Assembly (NCBI GenBank): GCA_026645635.1
Contig: JAPKMV010000033.1
Coordinates: forward strand, 1 to 13,598
DNA: 13,598 bases
DNA from: Caldilineaceae bacterium
Lineage (GTDB): Bacteria > Chloroflexota > Anaerolineae > Caldilineales > Caldilineaceae
Direction of reading: 5' to 3'
Of the stretch, positions 1 to 10,392 are shown piece after piece (the first letter of the stretch is position 1; each line of letters opens with the position of its first letter). The notes below the pieces were generated by a model. That model worked only from the letters and a program-made list of their open reading frames with translations, was not told where the DNA came from and ran no database searches. The position numbers were made by a program, and so were the translations under genes.

Positions 1-1
1 G

Positions 2-424
2 GCGTGGGGCGTGACTGTGATTGACGACTACGCCCATCACCCCACCGAGATTCAGGCGACGCTGGCTGCGGCGCGCCAGCGCTTCCCCTTGCAGCGCATC
101 TGGGCGGTCTTTCAGCCGCACACCTTCAGCCGCACGCAGCGCATGCTCTACCGCATGGGCGAGAGCTTCGAGCAGGCGAATGCGGTGATCGTGCTCGACA
201 TCTATGCGGCGCGCGAGGTGGATGATGGCAGTGTCAGCGCGGCGGAACTGGTTGCCAGCAGCCCACACCCGGAGATTCGCCACATCCCCGCGCTGGTCGA
301 GGCAGCCCGCTATCTGGCGCAGCATGTGGCGCCGGGCGACGTAGTGATCACCCTGGGCGCAGGCGACGGCTATCGCGTGGGCGAGCTGCTGCTGGCGCAA
401 CTGGGCGGGAAGGTGACGGCATGA
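2..424 (+). CDS. murC: UDP-N-acetylmuramate--L-alanine ligase, C-terminal part (5' end outside window)
   Basis: This is the last 140 residues of MurC, the cytoplasmic ATP-dependent ligase that adds L-Ala to UDP-MurNAc as the first step of the peptidoglycan stem peptide. The reading frame is open from base 2, so the gene begins upstream; a full MurC is about 450-480 residues, leaving roughly two thirds missing. The visible part is the C-terminal Mur-ligase domain. It opens with the signature [10 protein letters not shown], followed by [10 protein letters not shown] and the late GAGD motif. The DYAHHP and QPHTFSRT pairing is typical of MurC, as opposed to MurD, MurE or MurF. An apparent GTG start at base 11 lies inside the domain and is not the real start. 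The TGA stop overlaps the murB ATG by 4 bases (ATGA, 421-424), which suggests translational coupling. Confidence 0.96.
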   Translation, partial: AWGVTVIDDYAHHPTEIQATLAAARQRFPLQRIWAVFQPHTFSRTQRMLYRMGESFEQANAVIVLDIYAAREVDDGSVSAAELVASSPHPEIRHIPALVEAARYLAQHVAPGDVVITLGAGDGYRVGELLLAQLGGKVTA

Positions 425-1392
425 GCACCACCGCAACCCTGCTCGACCTGCGCACGCCCGCCGCCTTTGGCGTGGAGATTCAGCAGCAGGTCAGCCTGGC
501 GCCCTACACCACGATGAAGGTGGGCGGCCCAGCCGAGTATTTCGCACCGGTGACGACGGTGGCCGCGCTGATCCGGCTGGTGCGCTGGGCGCGGAGTGTG
601 GAGCTGCCCTACTACCTGCTGGGCGGCGGCAGCAATGTGCTCATCGCCGATGCGGGCATCCGCGGGCTGGTAATCTACAACCGCTGCCGCCAGGTGCGCG
701 TGGATGCAGCGCCCTGTTGCGTCTTTCCGGTGGACGACCGCCCCTTTCTCTTTGCGGAGAGCGGCGTCGCCCTGGCCGGCCTCGCCCGCCAGAGTGTGGC
801 CGAAGGCTTGACTGGGCTGGAGTGGGCGGTGAGCGTGCCCGGCACGGTGGGCGGCGCGGTGGTGAACAACGCCGGCGCACACGGCGGCGAGGTCAAGGAT
901 AATTTGTACGACGCCATGGTGCTCGACGAGCAGGACGAAATCCGTGAAATTCCGGCGGACGAGTTGGAGCACGCCTATCGCAGCAGCAGCCTCAAGCGGC
1001 GGCTGGCGGTCAAGGCGGGTTTTGGCCCGGTGGTGCTCAGCGTAAACTTCCGCCTGGCCTACGGCGACGCCGCGGCGATCCGGGCGCAGGCCGACGCCTA
1101 TCTCGCCCATCGCCGGCGCACCCAGCCGTCGGAGCCGAGCCTGGGCAGCACCTTCAAGAACCCGGCAGGCGACTTCGCAGGCCGGCTGATCGAGGCCGCG
1201 GGGCTGAAAGGGACGCAGGTCGGCGGCGTGCAGGTGAGCACGCAGCACGCCAACTTCATCGTCAACCCAGGCGGCGTGGGTGCGGCGAGCGCGGGCGACG
1301 TGGCAGCGCTGATGGCGCAGATTCAACAGACGGTGCAGGCGCGCCACGGCGTGAGCCTGGAGCCGGAAATTCAGATGGTGGGTGAGTGGTGA
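421..1392 (+). CDS. murB: UDP-N-acetylenolpyruvoylglucosamine reductase
   Basis: MurB (323 aa, usual length for the family) is the cytoplasmic FAD enzyme that uses NADPH to reduce UDP-GlcNAc-enolpyruvate to UDP-MurNAc, the substrate of the MurC encoded just upstream. The FAD-binding half shows [12 protein letters not shown] (30-41), [10 protein letters not shown] (68-77) and the loop [20 protein letters not shown] (138-157). The substrate half shows YRSS (186-189), then GSTFKNP (242-248), whose Ser243 is in the position of the catalytic proton donor. A C-terminal LEPE (313-316) should supply the active-site glutamate. The YRSS plus GSTFKNP combination points to the shorter type II MurB form. 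The start is fixed by the 4-base overlap with murC; the end overlaps the start of ddl by a few bases. Confidence 0.98.
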   Translation: MSTTATLLDLRTPAAFGVEIQQQVSLAPYTTMKVGGPAEYFAPVTTVAALIRLVRWARSVELPYYLLGGGSNVLIADAGIRGLVIYNRCRQVRVDAAPCCVFPVDDRPFLFAESGVALAGLARQSVAEGLTGLEWAVSVPGTVGGAVVNNAGAHGGEVKDNLYDAMVLDEQDEIREIPADELEHAYRSSSLKRRLAVKAGFGPVVLSVNFRLAYGDAAAIRAQADAYLAHRRRTQPSEPSLGSTFKNPAGDFAGRLIEAAGLKGTQVGGVQVSTQHANFIVNPGGVGAASAGDVAALMAQIQQTVQARHGVSLEPEIQMVGEW

Positions 1393-2474
1393 GCGAGCGA
1401 GCGAGTTACCGGGTCGGCGTCCTCTTCGGCGGGCGCAGCAGCGAACATGAAGTGTCGCTGGCCAGCGCGCGCAACGTGATGGAAGCGCTGCGCCAGGCCG
1501 GCCACCAGGTCGTGCCCATCGGCATCACGCCGGAAGGGCGCTGGCTGCCGCAGCCGGATGCGCTGGCGCGCCTCACCGGCGATGTGGCCGACGCCCCCGC
1601 GCCCGACGACGCAGGCTGGGGGCTGCTGCCCCATAGCGCGCCGGACCAGCCGCTGCCCGCCATCGACGTGATCTTCCCTGTGCTCCACGGCCCCTACGGC
1701 GAAGACGGCACGGTGCAAGGGCTGCTGGAGATGGTCAACCTGCCTTATGTGGGTTCGGGTGTATTGGCCAGCGCCTGTGCCATGGACAAAGTCATCGCGC
1801 GGCGGCTCTTCGCCGAGGCGGGGCTGCCGCAGACGCGCTACCAGGTAGTGCTGCGCCACGAATGGCGGCAGGCGCCGGAGCGCGTGGCGGAGCGGCTGGC
1901 GGATGCGCTGAGCTACCCGATGTTCGTCAAGCCGGCGAACATGGGCAGCAGCGTAGGCGTGAGCAAGGTGCGCGACGCCGGGCAACTGGCCGCGGCGCTC
2001 GATATCGCCGCCCGCTTCGACCGCAAATTGCTCGTCGAGGACGCGGTGCCGAATCCACGGGAGATCGAGGTCAGCGTGCTAGGCAACCTTGCACCGATCG
2101 CCAGCGTGCCGGGCGAGATCGTACCGGGCAACGAGTTTTACGACTACAACGCCAAATACATCGACGACAACAGCGACCTGATCATCCCGGCGCGGCTGGA
2201 TGCGGCGAGCAGCGAGCAGGTGCGCGCCTATGCTGTGGCGGCGTTCCAGGTGCTGGATTGTGAGGGGCTGGCGCGGGTCGACTTTCTGCTGGACGGCGTC
2301 AGCGGCGATTTCTTTCTGAACGAAGTCAACACGATGCCCGGCTTTACGCGCATCAGCATGTATCCCAAGCTGTGGGAAGCCAGCGGCGTCAGCTACCCGG
2401 AACTGGTGGATCGGCTGGTGCGGCTGGCGCTGGAGCGACACGCGGAGCGCCAGGAGAACCAGACGACGCGGTAA
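1386..2474 (+). CDS. ddl: D-alanine--D-alanine ligase
   Basis: Ddl (about 362 aa) joins two D-Ala molecules with ATP to make the dipeptide that MurF attaches to the stem peptide. It is an ATP-grasp enzyme. Visible are [11 protein letters not shown] (15-25, with the Glu that binds the first D-Ala), [12 protein letters not shown] (97-108), [14 protein letters not shown] (182-195), [11 protein letters not shown] (251-261) and [10 protein letters not shown] (312-321, metal and phosphate binding). The omega-loop FYDY is what D-Ala-D-Ala ligases carry, so I see no sign of a D-Ala-D-Lac (Van-type) or D-Ser enzyme. Two consecutive GTG codons (1386 and 1389) can serve as start. The second gives a GTGA overlap with the murB stop, like the murC-murB junction, and may be the true one. 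A (GAGC)3 tract covers the first codons. Confidence 0.97.
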   Translation: MVSERASYRVGVLFGGRSSEHEVSLASARNVMEALRQAGHQVVPIGITPEGRWLPQPDALARLTGDVADAPAPDDAGWGLLPHSAPDQPLPAIDVIFPVLHGPYGEDGTVQGLLEMVNLPYVGSGVLASACAMDKVIARRLFAEAGLPQTRYQVVLRHEWRQAPERVAERLADALSYPMFVKPANMGSSVGVSKVRDAGQLAAALDIAARFDRKLLVEDAVPNPREIEVSVLGNLAPIASVPGEIVPGNEFYDYNAKYIDDNSDLIIPARLDAASSEQVRAYAVAAFQVLDCEGLARVDFLLDGVSGDFFLNEVNTMPGFTRISMYPKLWEASGVSYPELVDRLVRLALERHAERQENQTTR

Positions 2475-2493
2475 CGGTTTATCCGAGATAACA

Positions 2494-3333
2494 ATGACAC
2501 AGGCAAACAAGGCGAAACCAAAACGGAGTGTCACCACCGCAGAGACTGCGCGTCCGCTGCTCGATTCTGCCGCGCGGCGTCGCATCACTCTGCCGCATGT
2601 GGACTGGCGGCGTCCGCTGCGCTGGCTGGCCCGCGCCCGCATCTTCTGGCTCACGCTGCTGATTGGCGTGGCGCTGGCGGGGCTGGTAGCCTGGGTGCAT
2701 CTCGACGAGTACTGGTTCATTTACACCGAGGATGTACAGTTCAACAACCTGACCTATCTGGAGCGGGACGAACTCTGGCAGTTGACCGAACTGGACGGCT
2801 GGAATGTCTTCTGGATCGACGCCGCAGCGGTGCGCGACCGGGTGGTGAGCCATCCCTACGTGGACGACGCCACCGTGCGCGTGGCGCCTTTCGCGGCCAA
2901 GGTGACGGTGGACATCGTGCCCGAACGGCCGGTGGCGCTCTGGGTGACCGATGCAGGCACGCGCTGGCTGCTCGACGACGGCACGGCGCTGGAACCGCGC
3001 GGGGAGACGCCGCCGGGGCTGCTGGAGATTATCGACGGTCCCGCGGAAGCCACCATGCCCGGCTCGGCGGCGGGGGCAGCCATCGACCCGGCGGTGCTGG
3101 CCAGCGCCCAGGGGGTGGCCAATCGCCTCCCGGGCGCGGCGCCCTTGCGCTACAACCGGCAGATCGGGCTGAACTTCCGCCTGCCGGACAAGCCGTACTG
3201 GGTCTACTGGGGCGACGGCGGCAACGTGGAGCAGAAGTTGGAGCATCTTGCGGTCGGTGAACAGTTGCTGGCCGATGGCCGGCTCGAGGGTGAGGTGATC
3301 GACGTGCGGTTCGACCGGCCGTATGTGAAGTGA
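2494..3333 (+). CDS. ftsQ: Cell division protein FtsQ (DivIB-like)
   Basis: FtsQ/DivIB is a bitopic membrane protein of the divisome that links the Z-ring to septal wall synthesis through FtsL and FtsB. The 279-residue protein has a basic cytoplasmic N-terminus (1-48), one transmembrane segment (about 50-70, [20 protein letters not shown]), then an extracytoplasmic POTRA-like domain (about 76-143, including [13 protein letters not shown] and [14 protein letters not shown]). A C-terminal beta domain ends in [12 protein letters not shown], a typical FtsQ ending. Sequence conservation in this family is low, so the call rests on the domain layout plus position between ddl and ftsA, the usual dcw order. 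It starts 19 bases after ddl with only a weak ribosome site, so it is probably co-transcribed with murC-murB-ddl. Confidence 0.93.
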   Translation: MTQANKAKPKRSVTTAETARPLLDSAARRRITLPHVDWRRPLRWLARARIFWLTLLIGVALAGLVAWVHLDEYWFIYTEDVQFNNLTYLERDELWQLTELDGWNVFWIDAAAVRDRVVSHPYVDDATVRVAPFAAKVTVDIVPERPVALWVTDAGTRWLLDDGTALEPRGETPPGLLEIIDGPAEATMPGSAAGAAIDPAVLASAQGVANRLPGAAPLRYNRQIGLNFRLPDKPYWVYWGDGGNVEQKLEHLAVGEQLLADGRLEGEVIDVRFDRPYVK

Positions 3334-3355
3334 GTCAGGTGGAAGCGGCGGATTG

Positions 3356-3419
3356 CATTCCGGGAATAGGCCGGGCGTCCCACCGACGAGCAACTCACAC
3401 CTGGCCCATTCCCGGAATG
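3356..3419 (+). repeat. 17-bp inverted repeat between ftsQ and ftsA
   Basis: Arms 3356-3372 and 3403-3419 are complementary at 16 of 17 positions, with the single mismatch at 3368/3407, and are separated by a 30-base loop. Within each arm sits a near-palindrome of the type ATTCCGGGAAT. The structure fills most of the 107-base gap and stops 11 bases before the ftsA ribosome site. There is no T-tract after it, so it is not a classical terminator. It could be an mRNA processing or stability element, an attenuator, or a dimeric protein-binding site using the two ATTCCGGGAAT half-elements. Confidence 0.75.
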
Positions 3420-3429
3420 TGGGGAGTTT

Positions 3430-3435
3430 GAGGAG
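3430..3435 (+). promoter_or_regulatory. Ribosome binding site of ftsA
   Basis: GAGGAG lies 5 bases before the ATG at 3441. It is the strongest Shine-Dalgarno sequence so far in the window, and it supports this start. Confidence 0.75.
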
Positions 3436-3440
3436 CGCTT

Positions 3441-4712
3441 ATGCAAGAGATTGTCTGTGCGATTGATATTGGAACGACCAAAGTCTGCGCGTTGATGGCC
3501 GAGGTAAGCCACGACAGCCTGGGCAAACTGACCCTGCGGCTGCTGGGCGAGGGCCAGGCATCCAGTCGCGGCATCCGCCGCGGGGTCGTGGTCAACGTGC
3601 CCGAGGCCACTGCAGCAGTGGGCGAAGCCGTCGAAGCGTGTGAGAAAGAGGCTGGGCGCCAGATGCTCACCGCCTATGTCGGCATTGCGGGCAGCCATAT
3701 CGCCACCCGCAACAGCAAGGGCGTCAGCCCGGTGGACCGCAAGAACGGCGTCACCGGCCACGACATGCAGCGGGCGCTGGAAGGCGCGGGCGCAGTGGCG
3801 CTGCCGGAAAACCAGGAGGTGATCCACACCATCGCCCGCCACTGGACGGTGGACGGTGAGACAGAAGTGCAGCAGCCGGTGGGCATGAGCGCCATTCGCC
3901 TGGAAGTCGACGCGCACATCGTCTCCGGCAGCAGCACGGCAGTCAACAACCTGGTGCAGTGCGTGCTCGCCCACGGCATCGACGTGGATGAGCTGGTGCT
4001 GGAGCCGCTGGCCGCCAACGAGGCGGTGCTCAAGCCGGAAGAGCGGCGCATGGGCGTGGCGGTGGTGGACATGGGCGGCGGCACGTCGGATCTGGCGATC
4101 TTCATCGACAACGCGCTCTGCCACACCATCATCATGGACATGGGCGGCAATCATCTCAGCAACGATCTGGCCTACGCGCTCCACTGCCCGTTCGAGACGG
4201 CCGAGGATCTGAAGCTGCGTCACGGCTCGCTGCTGCCGGCGCGCATTGCGCCCGACGAGACCGTCTGGGCGACCGTCTTCGGCGAGAAGAATGAGCGCAG
4301 TTTCAGCCGCCGCTTTATCTGCGAGGTGCTGGAGGCGCGGGCGATGGAGATGATGGAGAAGATCGGCGAGAAGCTGGAGGAAAGTGGCTACTTGCAGCGG
4401 CTGCCCGCGGGTCTCGTCCTCACCGGCGGGTGCAGCCAACTGCCCGGCTTCACCGAATTGGGGCGTGAGGTGCTCAACATGCCGGTGCGCATCGGCGCAC
4501 CCACGGCGCGGCTGCCGATCAGCGGCCTGTCGCGCACACTGCTCTCGCCCACCTACGCCACGTCGGTGGGGCTGCTGCTGTGGGGCATGAACGAGGATGC
4601 CCGCGCGGTGCATCGCCGCTTCGAGGCCGACCCGCTGCCCACCGCGCTCACGCCCTCGTGGCTGGGCAAGACGGCAAGCTGGTTGAAGCATCTGTTGCCG
4701 GATAGGAACTGA
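3441..4712 (+). CDS. ftsA: Cell division protein FtsA
   Basis: FtsA (423 aa) is the actin-like ATPase that tethers FtsZ filaments to the cytoplasmic membrane and recruits later division proteins. The actin-fold phosphate loops are present: phosphate 1 [11 protein letters not shown] (8-18), phosphate 2 [14 protein letters not shown] (208-221) and the adenosine loop [11 protein letters not shown] (327-337). The region between phosphate 1 and phosphate 2, about residues 85-165, corresponds to the FtsA-specific 1C (SHS2) subdomain that replaces actin subdomain 1B. The C-terminus [17 protein letters not shown] (407-423) reads as the amphipathic membrane-targeting helix, so the protein looks intact and membrane-binding. 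MreB and DnaK are excluded by the 1C insertion, the terminal helix and the position before ftsZ. The ATG is supported by GAGGAG 5 bases upstream. Confidence 0.97.
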   Translation: MQEIVCAIDIGTTKVCALMAEVSHDSLGKLTLRLLGEGQASSRGIRRGVVVNVPEATAAVGEAVEACEKEAGRQMLTAYVGIAGSHIATRNSKGVSPVDRKNGVTGHDMQRALEGAGAVALPENQEVIHTIARHWTVDGETEVQQPVGMSAIRLEVDAHIVSGSSTAVNNLVQCVLAHGIDVDELVLEPLAANEAVLKPEERRMGVAVVDMGGGTSDLAIFIDNALCHTIIMDMGGNHLSNDLAYALHCPFETAEDLKLRHGSLLPARIAPDETVWATVFGEKNERSFSRRFICEVLEARAMEMMEKIGEKLEESGYLQRLPAGLVLTGGCSQLPGFTELGREVLNMPVRIGAPTARLPISGLSRTLLSPTYATSVGLLLWGMNEDARAVHRRFEADPLPTALTPSWLGKTASWLKHLLPDRN

Positions 4713-4715
4713 TCT

Positions 4716-4808
4716 CCAATCTCAAATCTCTCAATCTCCTAATCTCTCAATCTCAATTGTGGGATTGAGAGATTGAGAGATTAGGAGATTAGGAGATTAA
4801 GAGATTGG
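4716..4808 (+). repeat. Inverted array of 8-bp units between ftsA and ftsZ
   Basis: Right after the ftsA stop the core AATCTC recurs at 4718, 4725, 4733, 4741 and 4749 (steps 7, 8, 8, 8). After a short GTGGG-type centre its complement GAGATT recurs at 4769, 4777, 4785, 4793 and 4801 (steps of exactly 8). The two arms (about 4716-4757 and 4764-4808) can pair almost throughout, with one 2-base length difference near the centre and a few mismatches. The composition is AT-richer than the flanking genes. This is a tandem 8-mer array in opposed orientation, able to form a long hairpin in RNA or a cruciform in DNA. It resembles intergenic repeat families I recall from Chloroflexota, which I could not check here. 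Confidence 0.85.
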
Positions 4809-4821
4809 TCTCTCGTTTTTT
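4800..4821 (+). terminator. Probable intrinsic terminator after ftsA
   Basis: AGAGA (4800-4804), loop TTGG, and TCTCT (4809-4813) form a small stem directly followed by CG and six T residues (4816-4821). The much larger 8-mer hairpin ends at the same place, so either stem would precede the T-tract. If it works, most transcription from the mur/ftsQA side would stop here and ftsZ would depend on its own promoter within 4822-4950, where I found no convincing -35/-10 pair. Confidence 0.5.
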
Positions 4822-4950
4822 GTGTGCGGACGCCAGACTTGTCGGCTTGCGGGCGCCGGAAGCCCCACTCGCTGGCAATTTGTGCGAATTTTCATTTGGT
4901 TGAGTAAGCAAGACCCGTACCGTCACCGTTGGCAAGTCATCTATTTCATC

Positions 4951-4957
4951 GAAGGAG
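4951..4957 (+). promoter_or_regulatory. Ribosome binding site of ftsZ
   Basis: GAAGGAG lies 7 bases before the ATG at 4965. It fixes that start against an in-frame TTG at 4929, which has no such site. Confidence 0.85.
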
Positions 4958-4964
4958 TCTAACC

Positions 4965-6158
<1,194 letters not shown>

Positions 6159-6183
6159 GTCATAAAGCTGCGTTGAAGGGATT

Positions 6184-6209
6184 GGCGGGCGTCCATTGGG
6201 GCGCCCGCC
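6184..6209 (+). terminator. Hairpin downstream of ftsZ, possible terminator
   Basis: GGCGGGCG (6184-6191) and CGCCCGCC (6202-6209) form a perfect 8-bp GC-only stem with a 10-base loop, 25 bases after the ftsZ stop. It is followed by a C/T-rich stretch (CTCTCCCCC), not a T-run, so termination is plausible but not assured. Confidence 0.5.
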
Positions 6210-6322
6210 CTCTCCCCCGGCGCAGCGTTTGGCCGGCAACGAAGTTGAAAAGTCAACCTTAAAACTTTGCGCCCCTCCCCAAGTTCCCCGTGCTTTACTC
6301 TGGCAGAACAGACATTCGAGAC

Positions 6323-6351
6323 TTGCGGCCCCTTGGCACCTGTGCTATACT
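6323..6351 (+). promoter_or_regulatory. Candidate sigma70-type promoter of nrdR
   Basis: A -35 TTGCGG (6323-6328), a 17-base spacer and a -10 TATACT (6346-6351) preceded by TGC (an extended -10) lie about 65 bases before the nrdR ATG. Transcription should begin near 6358. I looked for a clear 16-bp NrdR box over or beside it (ACACTATATATAGTGT-like) and did not find one. Confidence 0.55.
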
Positions 6352-6416
6352 GCGTACCCGCAACCCAAGATGTTGTGTATCGGCCAGTCGCACCTACTAG
6401 ATATTGACAATAATCC

Positions 6417-6881
6417 ATGAATTGTCCGCACTGTACGCATCCATCACATCGCGTCATCGACACCCGCGACACGGGCGACGCCATTCGCCGCCGGCGGCAG
6501 TGTGACAAGTGTGGACAGCGCTTCACGACCTACGAGCATGTGGCGGCCAACCTGCTGGTGATCAAGAGTGACGGGCGCCGCGAGCCGTTCGACCGCCAGA
6601 AGTTGCTGCAAGGCATCCAGGTGGCATCGGCCAAGCGCCCGATCAGCCGCGACGCCATCGAACACATGGTGGATCAGATTGTGGAGTCGCTGCAGACGAT
6701 AGGCCGCACCGAAGTGCCCAGCAAGTTGATCGGCGGCATGGTGCTCGACCACCTGGCGCAGATCGACCAGGTCGCGTATATCCGGTTCGCCAGCGTCTAC
6801 CTGAATTTTCATGACCTGGCCGAGGTGCGCACCGAAGTTGACCGGCTGATGGGACGGCTGAACACAACCGCGTCGCCCTAA
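6417..6881 (+). CDS. nrdR: Transcriptional repressor NrdR
   Basis: NrdR (154 aa, normal size) is a zinc-binding, nucleotide-sensing repressor of ribonucleotide reductase genes. The N-terminal zinc ribbon has Cys3, Cys6, Cys29 and Cys32 with the typical IRRRRQC and RFTTYE sequences around it. Residues from about 49 to the low 130s form the ATP-cone that senses ATP versus dATP ([13 protein letters not shown] at its start). The start is fixed because the family begins MxCPxC, although no Shine-Dalgarno sequence precedes the ATG. The gene sits directly before nrdJ on the same strand, its expected regulatory target. Between them are 141 bases with a hairpin and a small palindrome. Alternative functions are unlikely given the complete two-domain match. 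Confidence 0.97.
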   Translation: MNCPHCTHPSHRVIDTRDTGDAIRRRRQCDKCGQRFTTYEHVAANLLVIKSDGRREPFDRQKLLQGIQVASAKRPISRDAIEHMVDQIVESLQTIGRTEVPSKLIGGMVLDHLAQIDQVAYIRFASVYLNFHDLAEVRTEVDRLMGRLNTTASP

Positions 6882-6911
6882 TCCATACGGCTGCAAGAAT
6901 GTGCAATGGCA

Positions 6912-6935
6912 CGGCTGGTCAAGGGCGATCAGCCG
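6912..6935 (+). terminator. Hairpin in the nrdR-nrdJ gap, possible terminator or attenuator
   Basis: CGGCTGGTC (6912-6920) and GATCAGCCG (6927-6935) form a 9-bp stem (one G-T pair) with loop AAGGGC, 30 bases after the nrdR stop. CTTTATTGAATTTT follows, a T-rich though interrupted run. It could partly end nrdR transcription before nrdJ. Confidence 0.45.
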
Positions 6936-6944
6936 CTTTATTGA

Positions 6945-6958
6945 ATTTTGCCCAAAAT
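6945..6958 (+). promoter_or_regulatory. 14-bp palindrome in the nrdJ leader, possible operator
   Basis: ATTTTG and CAAAAT flank a CC centre, a perfect palindrome 65 bases before nrdJ in an otherwise GC-rich region. It does not match the known NrdR box well. A role as an operator is inference from symmetry and position. Confidence 0.3.
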
Positions 6959-7007
6959 CGCTCATCACCTGGCGAGCGGCGGCGGGCAGTTTGTTTTCGG
7001 CAATCTT

Positions 7008-7014
7008 AAGGAGA
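7008..7014 (+). promoter_or_regulatory. Ribosome binding site of nrdJ
   Basis: AAGGAGA lies 8 bases before the ATG at 7023. It fixes that start over the in-frame ATG-like codon at 6948, which lies beside the palindrome and would add 25 unconserved residues. Confidence 0.85.
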
Positions 7015-7022
7015 GACAGCGC

Positions 7023-9659
<2,637 letters not shown>

Positions 9660-9664
9660 ATCAT

Positions 9665-9692
9665 GGTGCTGGGTGAGTGTTCACCCAGCACC
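9665..9692 (+). terminator. Perfect 12-bp hairpin between nrdJ and def
   Basis: GGTGCTGGGTGA (9665-9676), loop GTGT and TCACCCAGCACC (9681-9692) make a perfect stem 5 bases after the nrdJ stop. No T-run follows, so it may be a factor-dependent terminator or a 3'-end stabiliser rather than a classical terminator. It ends 32 bases before the def start. Confidence 0.65.
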
Positions 9693-9724
9693 TGTCATTC
9701 CCAATGGAACAGAACGGATATCCA

Positions 9725-10264
9725 ATGGCTGTATTGAGAATCGTGTCGACAGGAGACCCTGACGAAGAGGTGCTGCACCGGCCGGCGGCGCGCGTGCGCG
9801 AGTTCGGCCCCGAACTGCATCGCCTGCTGGATGACATGCTGGAGACGATGCGCAAAGCGCCGGGCGTCGGCCTGGCTGCGCCCCAGGTGGGGATCGGGCA
9901 GCGCATCAGCGTGATCGAATACCCGGACGACGAAGACGATCCTGAAAACACGATGCGCGTCTATGAACTGATCAACCCGGAGATCATCAAGAAGAAAGGC
10001 TCAGAGGTGGGTCAGGAAGGGTGCTTAAGCATCCCCGGCATCGCCGCCGATGTGGATCGGTGCACCTACGTACTGCTCAAAGCGCAGGATCGCACCGGCA
10101 GGGAGTTCCGGCTAAAGGCCTACGACTGGCTGGCGCGCATCTTCCAGCACGAGATCGACCATCTCCAGGGCGTGCTGATGACCGACAAGGCCGAAAAGCT
10201 CTACCGGCTGGTGAAGAACCGGGACGGCGAGGTGGAGGCGATCCCGCTGGAAGAGAAGATGTAG
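9725..10264 (+). CDS. def: Peptide deformylase
   Basis: Peptide deformylase (179 aa) removes the formyl group from the N-terminal methionine of new proteins in the cytoplasm, using a bound Fe2+ or other divalent metal. All three motifs are present: GVGLAAPQVG (47-56), EGCLSIP (98-104, metal ligand Cys100) and QHEIDH (141-146, ligands His142 and His146, catalytic Glu143). The start at 9725 gives MAVLRIVSTGDP, the usual N-terminus of the family. In-frame alternatives at 9704 (ATG) and 9677 (GTG) would add unconserved residues, and 9677 lies in the loop of the upstream hairpin. The ribosome site is weak. The acidic stretch EYPDDEDDPEN (65-75) is a modest insertion between motifs 1 and 2. The gene converges with the RodZ-like gene. 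Confidence 0.96.
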   Translation: MAVLRIVSTGDPDEEVLHRPAARVREFGPELHRLLDDMLETMRKAPGVGLAAPQVGIGQRISVIEYPDDEDDPENTMRVYELINPEIIKKKGSEVGQEGCLSIPGIAADVDRCTYVLLKAQDRTGREFRLKAYDWLARIFQHEIDHLQGVLMTDKAEKLYRLVKNRDGEVEAIPLEEKM

Positions 10265-10285
10265 AGGCTTCTGGGATTGGGGAAA

Positions 10286-10374
10286 ATAGACCGCGGATTA
10301 GGCGGATGGGGCGGATTTACACGGATAAAAAACATCCGCGAGAATCCGTCTAATCCGCCTAATCCGCGGTCTAT
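10286..10374. repeat. Long inverted repeat of 9-bp units between convergent genes
   Basis: Arms 10286-10307 and 10353-10374 are perfectly complementary over 22 bases. Pairing continues inward with G-T pairs and mismatches (around 10310-10320 with 10340-10350) and closes with CGGAT/ATCCG (10322-10326 and 10334-10338) on an AAAAAAC loop. The left side repeats GCGGAT at 10293, 10302 and 10311, then ACGGAT at 10321. The right side repeats ATCCGC/T at 10334, 10344, 10353 and 10362, with an extra copy at 10378. Read from the - strand, the stem is followed by ATTTTCCCC, so it could terminate the RodZ-like transcript; read from the + strand, no T-run follows. It sits exactly between def and the opposing gene. 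Confidence 0.85.
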
Positions 10375-10392
10375 CTAATCCGCGATCTATCT

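Noticed and set aside
370..1347. 325-codon open frame antisense to murB
   Set aside because: It lies wholly opposite a complete MurB, has Arg/His/Ala-rich composition and no motif.
3607..3621. CCACTGC-A-GCAGTGG inverted repeat, including a B12-box-like string
   Set aside because: It lies within ftsA coding sequence in a normally conserved region and encodes ordinary residues; most likely chance.
3204..4691. 495-codon open frame antisense to ftsQ and ftsA
   Set aside because: It is a shadow of ftsA's codon bias, crosses the intergenic hairpin and T-free gap, and shows no family motifs.
4822..4950. Promoter for ftsZ
   Set aside because: Such a promoter is expected if the terminator works, but I found only weak pairs (for example TTGGTT with TACCGT) and do not call one.
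6196..6420. 74-codon frame before nrdR
   Set aside because: It starts at a TTG within the loop of the ftsZ hairpin and runs through the promoter candidate; only its ATGA overlap with nrdR is notable, and that is recorded as a finding.
6882..7022. Cobalamin riboswitch ahead of the B12-dependent reductase
   Set aside because: The 141-base gap is short for this class, holds a separate hairpin, and shows no GCCACTG-type B12 box.
6250..7022. NrdR boxes near nrdR and nrdJ
   Set aside because: No 16-bp site close to the ACACTATATATAGTGT type was found; the ATTTTGCCCAAAAT palindrome differs too much to be called one.
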